A stretch of 6,821 nucleotides of DNA from contig CANHUK010000081.1 in the NCBI GenBank assembly GCA_947463755.1, positions 1 through 6,821 on the forward strand, given 5' to 3'. Numbering within the stretch: the first letter of the stretch is position 1; every line of letters starts with the position of its first letter. This stretch comes from Chitinophagaceae bacterium. GTDB taxonomy: Bacteria; Bacteroidota; Bacteroidia; Chitinophagales; Chitinophagaceae. The notes under the pieces were generated by a model, which was given only the letters and a program-made list of their open reading frames with translations, was not told the origin of the DNA and searched no databases. Below are positions 6,404 to 6,821 of the stretch, in pieces. Made by a program: the position numbers and the translations under genes.

Positions 6404-6821
6404 TCAGGCGATCCGGTCGGATCCGAAATAACGGTGCAGAACGGCGGGCAGCATGATCCCTTCAGCCGTCTGATTGTTCTCCAGCAGGCCGGCCATGATC
6501 CGCGGCAACGCCAGCGAACTACCATTCAGCGTGTGCAGGAGATGGATCTTTCCATCCCCATCCTTGAAGCGTGCCTTCATCCGGTTGGCCTGAAAGGCCT
6601 CGAAATTGGATACCGAACTGACCTCAAGCCAGCGCTGCTGGGCGGCACTGAAGATCTCGAAATCGTATGTCATGGCAGAGGCAAAACCCATATCGCCACC
6701 ACAGAGGCGAAGGATACGATAGGGTAGCCCAAGGGAAGCCACCAGGCCCTCGACATGGGTCACCATCCGTTCCAGCACTTCATAGCTCGTATCGGGATGC
6801 ACCAATTCTACGATCTCGACC
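6404..6821 (-). CDS. serS: Seryl-tRNA synthetase, C-terminal part (cut by window edge)
   Basis: SerRS charges tRNA-Ser with serine in the cytosol, an essential class II aminoacyl-tRNA synthetase. Only the last 138 codons are visible; the 5' part lies beyond position 6821 and the frame is open to the edge, so the apparent internal start at 6805 is not real. The visible part begins at the end of motif 2 (VEIVELVHPDTS). It continues through LGLPYRILRLCGGDMGFASA, TYDFEIF and the serine-site stretch EVSSVSNFEAFQANRMKARF, then motif 3, HTLNGSSLALPR, with the class II arginine encoded at 6500-6502. The C-terminus LPAVLHRYFG matches the family end. SSVSN replaces the SSCSN of E. coli, a variant I associate with Bacteroidota. 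The gene converges on the alkB-like gene with 27 bases between stops. Confidence 0.96.
   Translation of the reverse strand, partial: VEIVELVHPDTSYEVLERMVTHVEGLVASLGLPYRILRLCGGDMGFASAMTYDFEIFSAAQQRWLEVSSVSNFEAFQANRMKARFKDGDGKIHLLHTLNGSSLALPRIMAGLLENNQTAEGIMLPAVLHRYFGSDRIA
6410..6423. repeat. GATCCG inverted repeat at the 3' end of serS
   Basis: GATCCG (6410-6415) and CGGATC (6418-6423) flank the two bases GT, inside the last codons of serS next to its stop. The loop is too short for an ideal hairpin and no T-run follows on either strand, so it is not a canonical terminator. It may slow polymerase at this convergent junction or simply reflect the codons for Gly-Ser-Asp-Arg-Ile. Confidence 0.3.

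Noticed and set aside
1..6821. tRNA, rRNA, riboswitch, CRISPR array, insertion sequence or attachment site
   Set aside because: No clover-leaf sequence, regularly spaced repeats, transposase-like frame or long terminal inverted repeats were seen; nearly all of the window is accounted for by the five genes.

Overview
The window carries five protein genes and no RNA genes, mobile elements or CRISPR arrays. It reads like chromosomal DNA of a Bacteroidota (Bacteroidetes) bacterium with fairly high G+C. Three things point that way. None of the starts has a convincing Shine-Dalgarno sequence, and the POT leader is A-rich instead. A TAnnTTTG-type -7 box (TATCTTTG) lies upstream of purD. The protein motif variants fit the phylum (RMGDPETE in PurD, EVSSVSN in SerS, and the HHYMASRKYQ variant in the AlkB-like enzyme). 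This assignment is inference, not a database match.

Layout from left to right: purD (purine biosynthesis) is on the minus strand and complete. A 180-base divergent intergenic region with short palindromes follows. Next, on the plus strand, is a POT/PTR2-family proton-coupled di/tripeptide transporter, closed by a strong rho-independent-type terminator. Then comes an OPT-family oligopeptide (or metal-chelate) transporter, followed only 5 bases later by a complete AlkB-type membrane di-iron alkane 1-monooxygenase. The last gene, serS (seryl-tRNA synthetase), is on the minus strand, converges on the alkB-like gene and is cut by the right window edge.

How they work together: purD and serS are housekeeping genes that frame the segment. 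The two transporters belong to unrelated superfamilies (MFS and OPT) but have overlapping peptide-like substrates, so this may be a peptide-uptake locus. The terminator between them argues for separate or attenuated transcription. The OPT gene and the alkB-like gene almost certainly share a transcript. The alkane hydroxylase has all nine conserved histidines and the substrate-pocket Trp, so it looks active. No rubredoxin, rubredoxin reductase or alcohol dehydrogenase gene is in the window, so its redox partners must be encoded elsewhere.

I see no clearly new multi-gene system. The points most worth a second look are the tight OPT-alkB coupling, including a two-codon mini-ORF overlapping the alkB start, and a 13-base direct repeat that brackets the POT gene.
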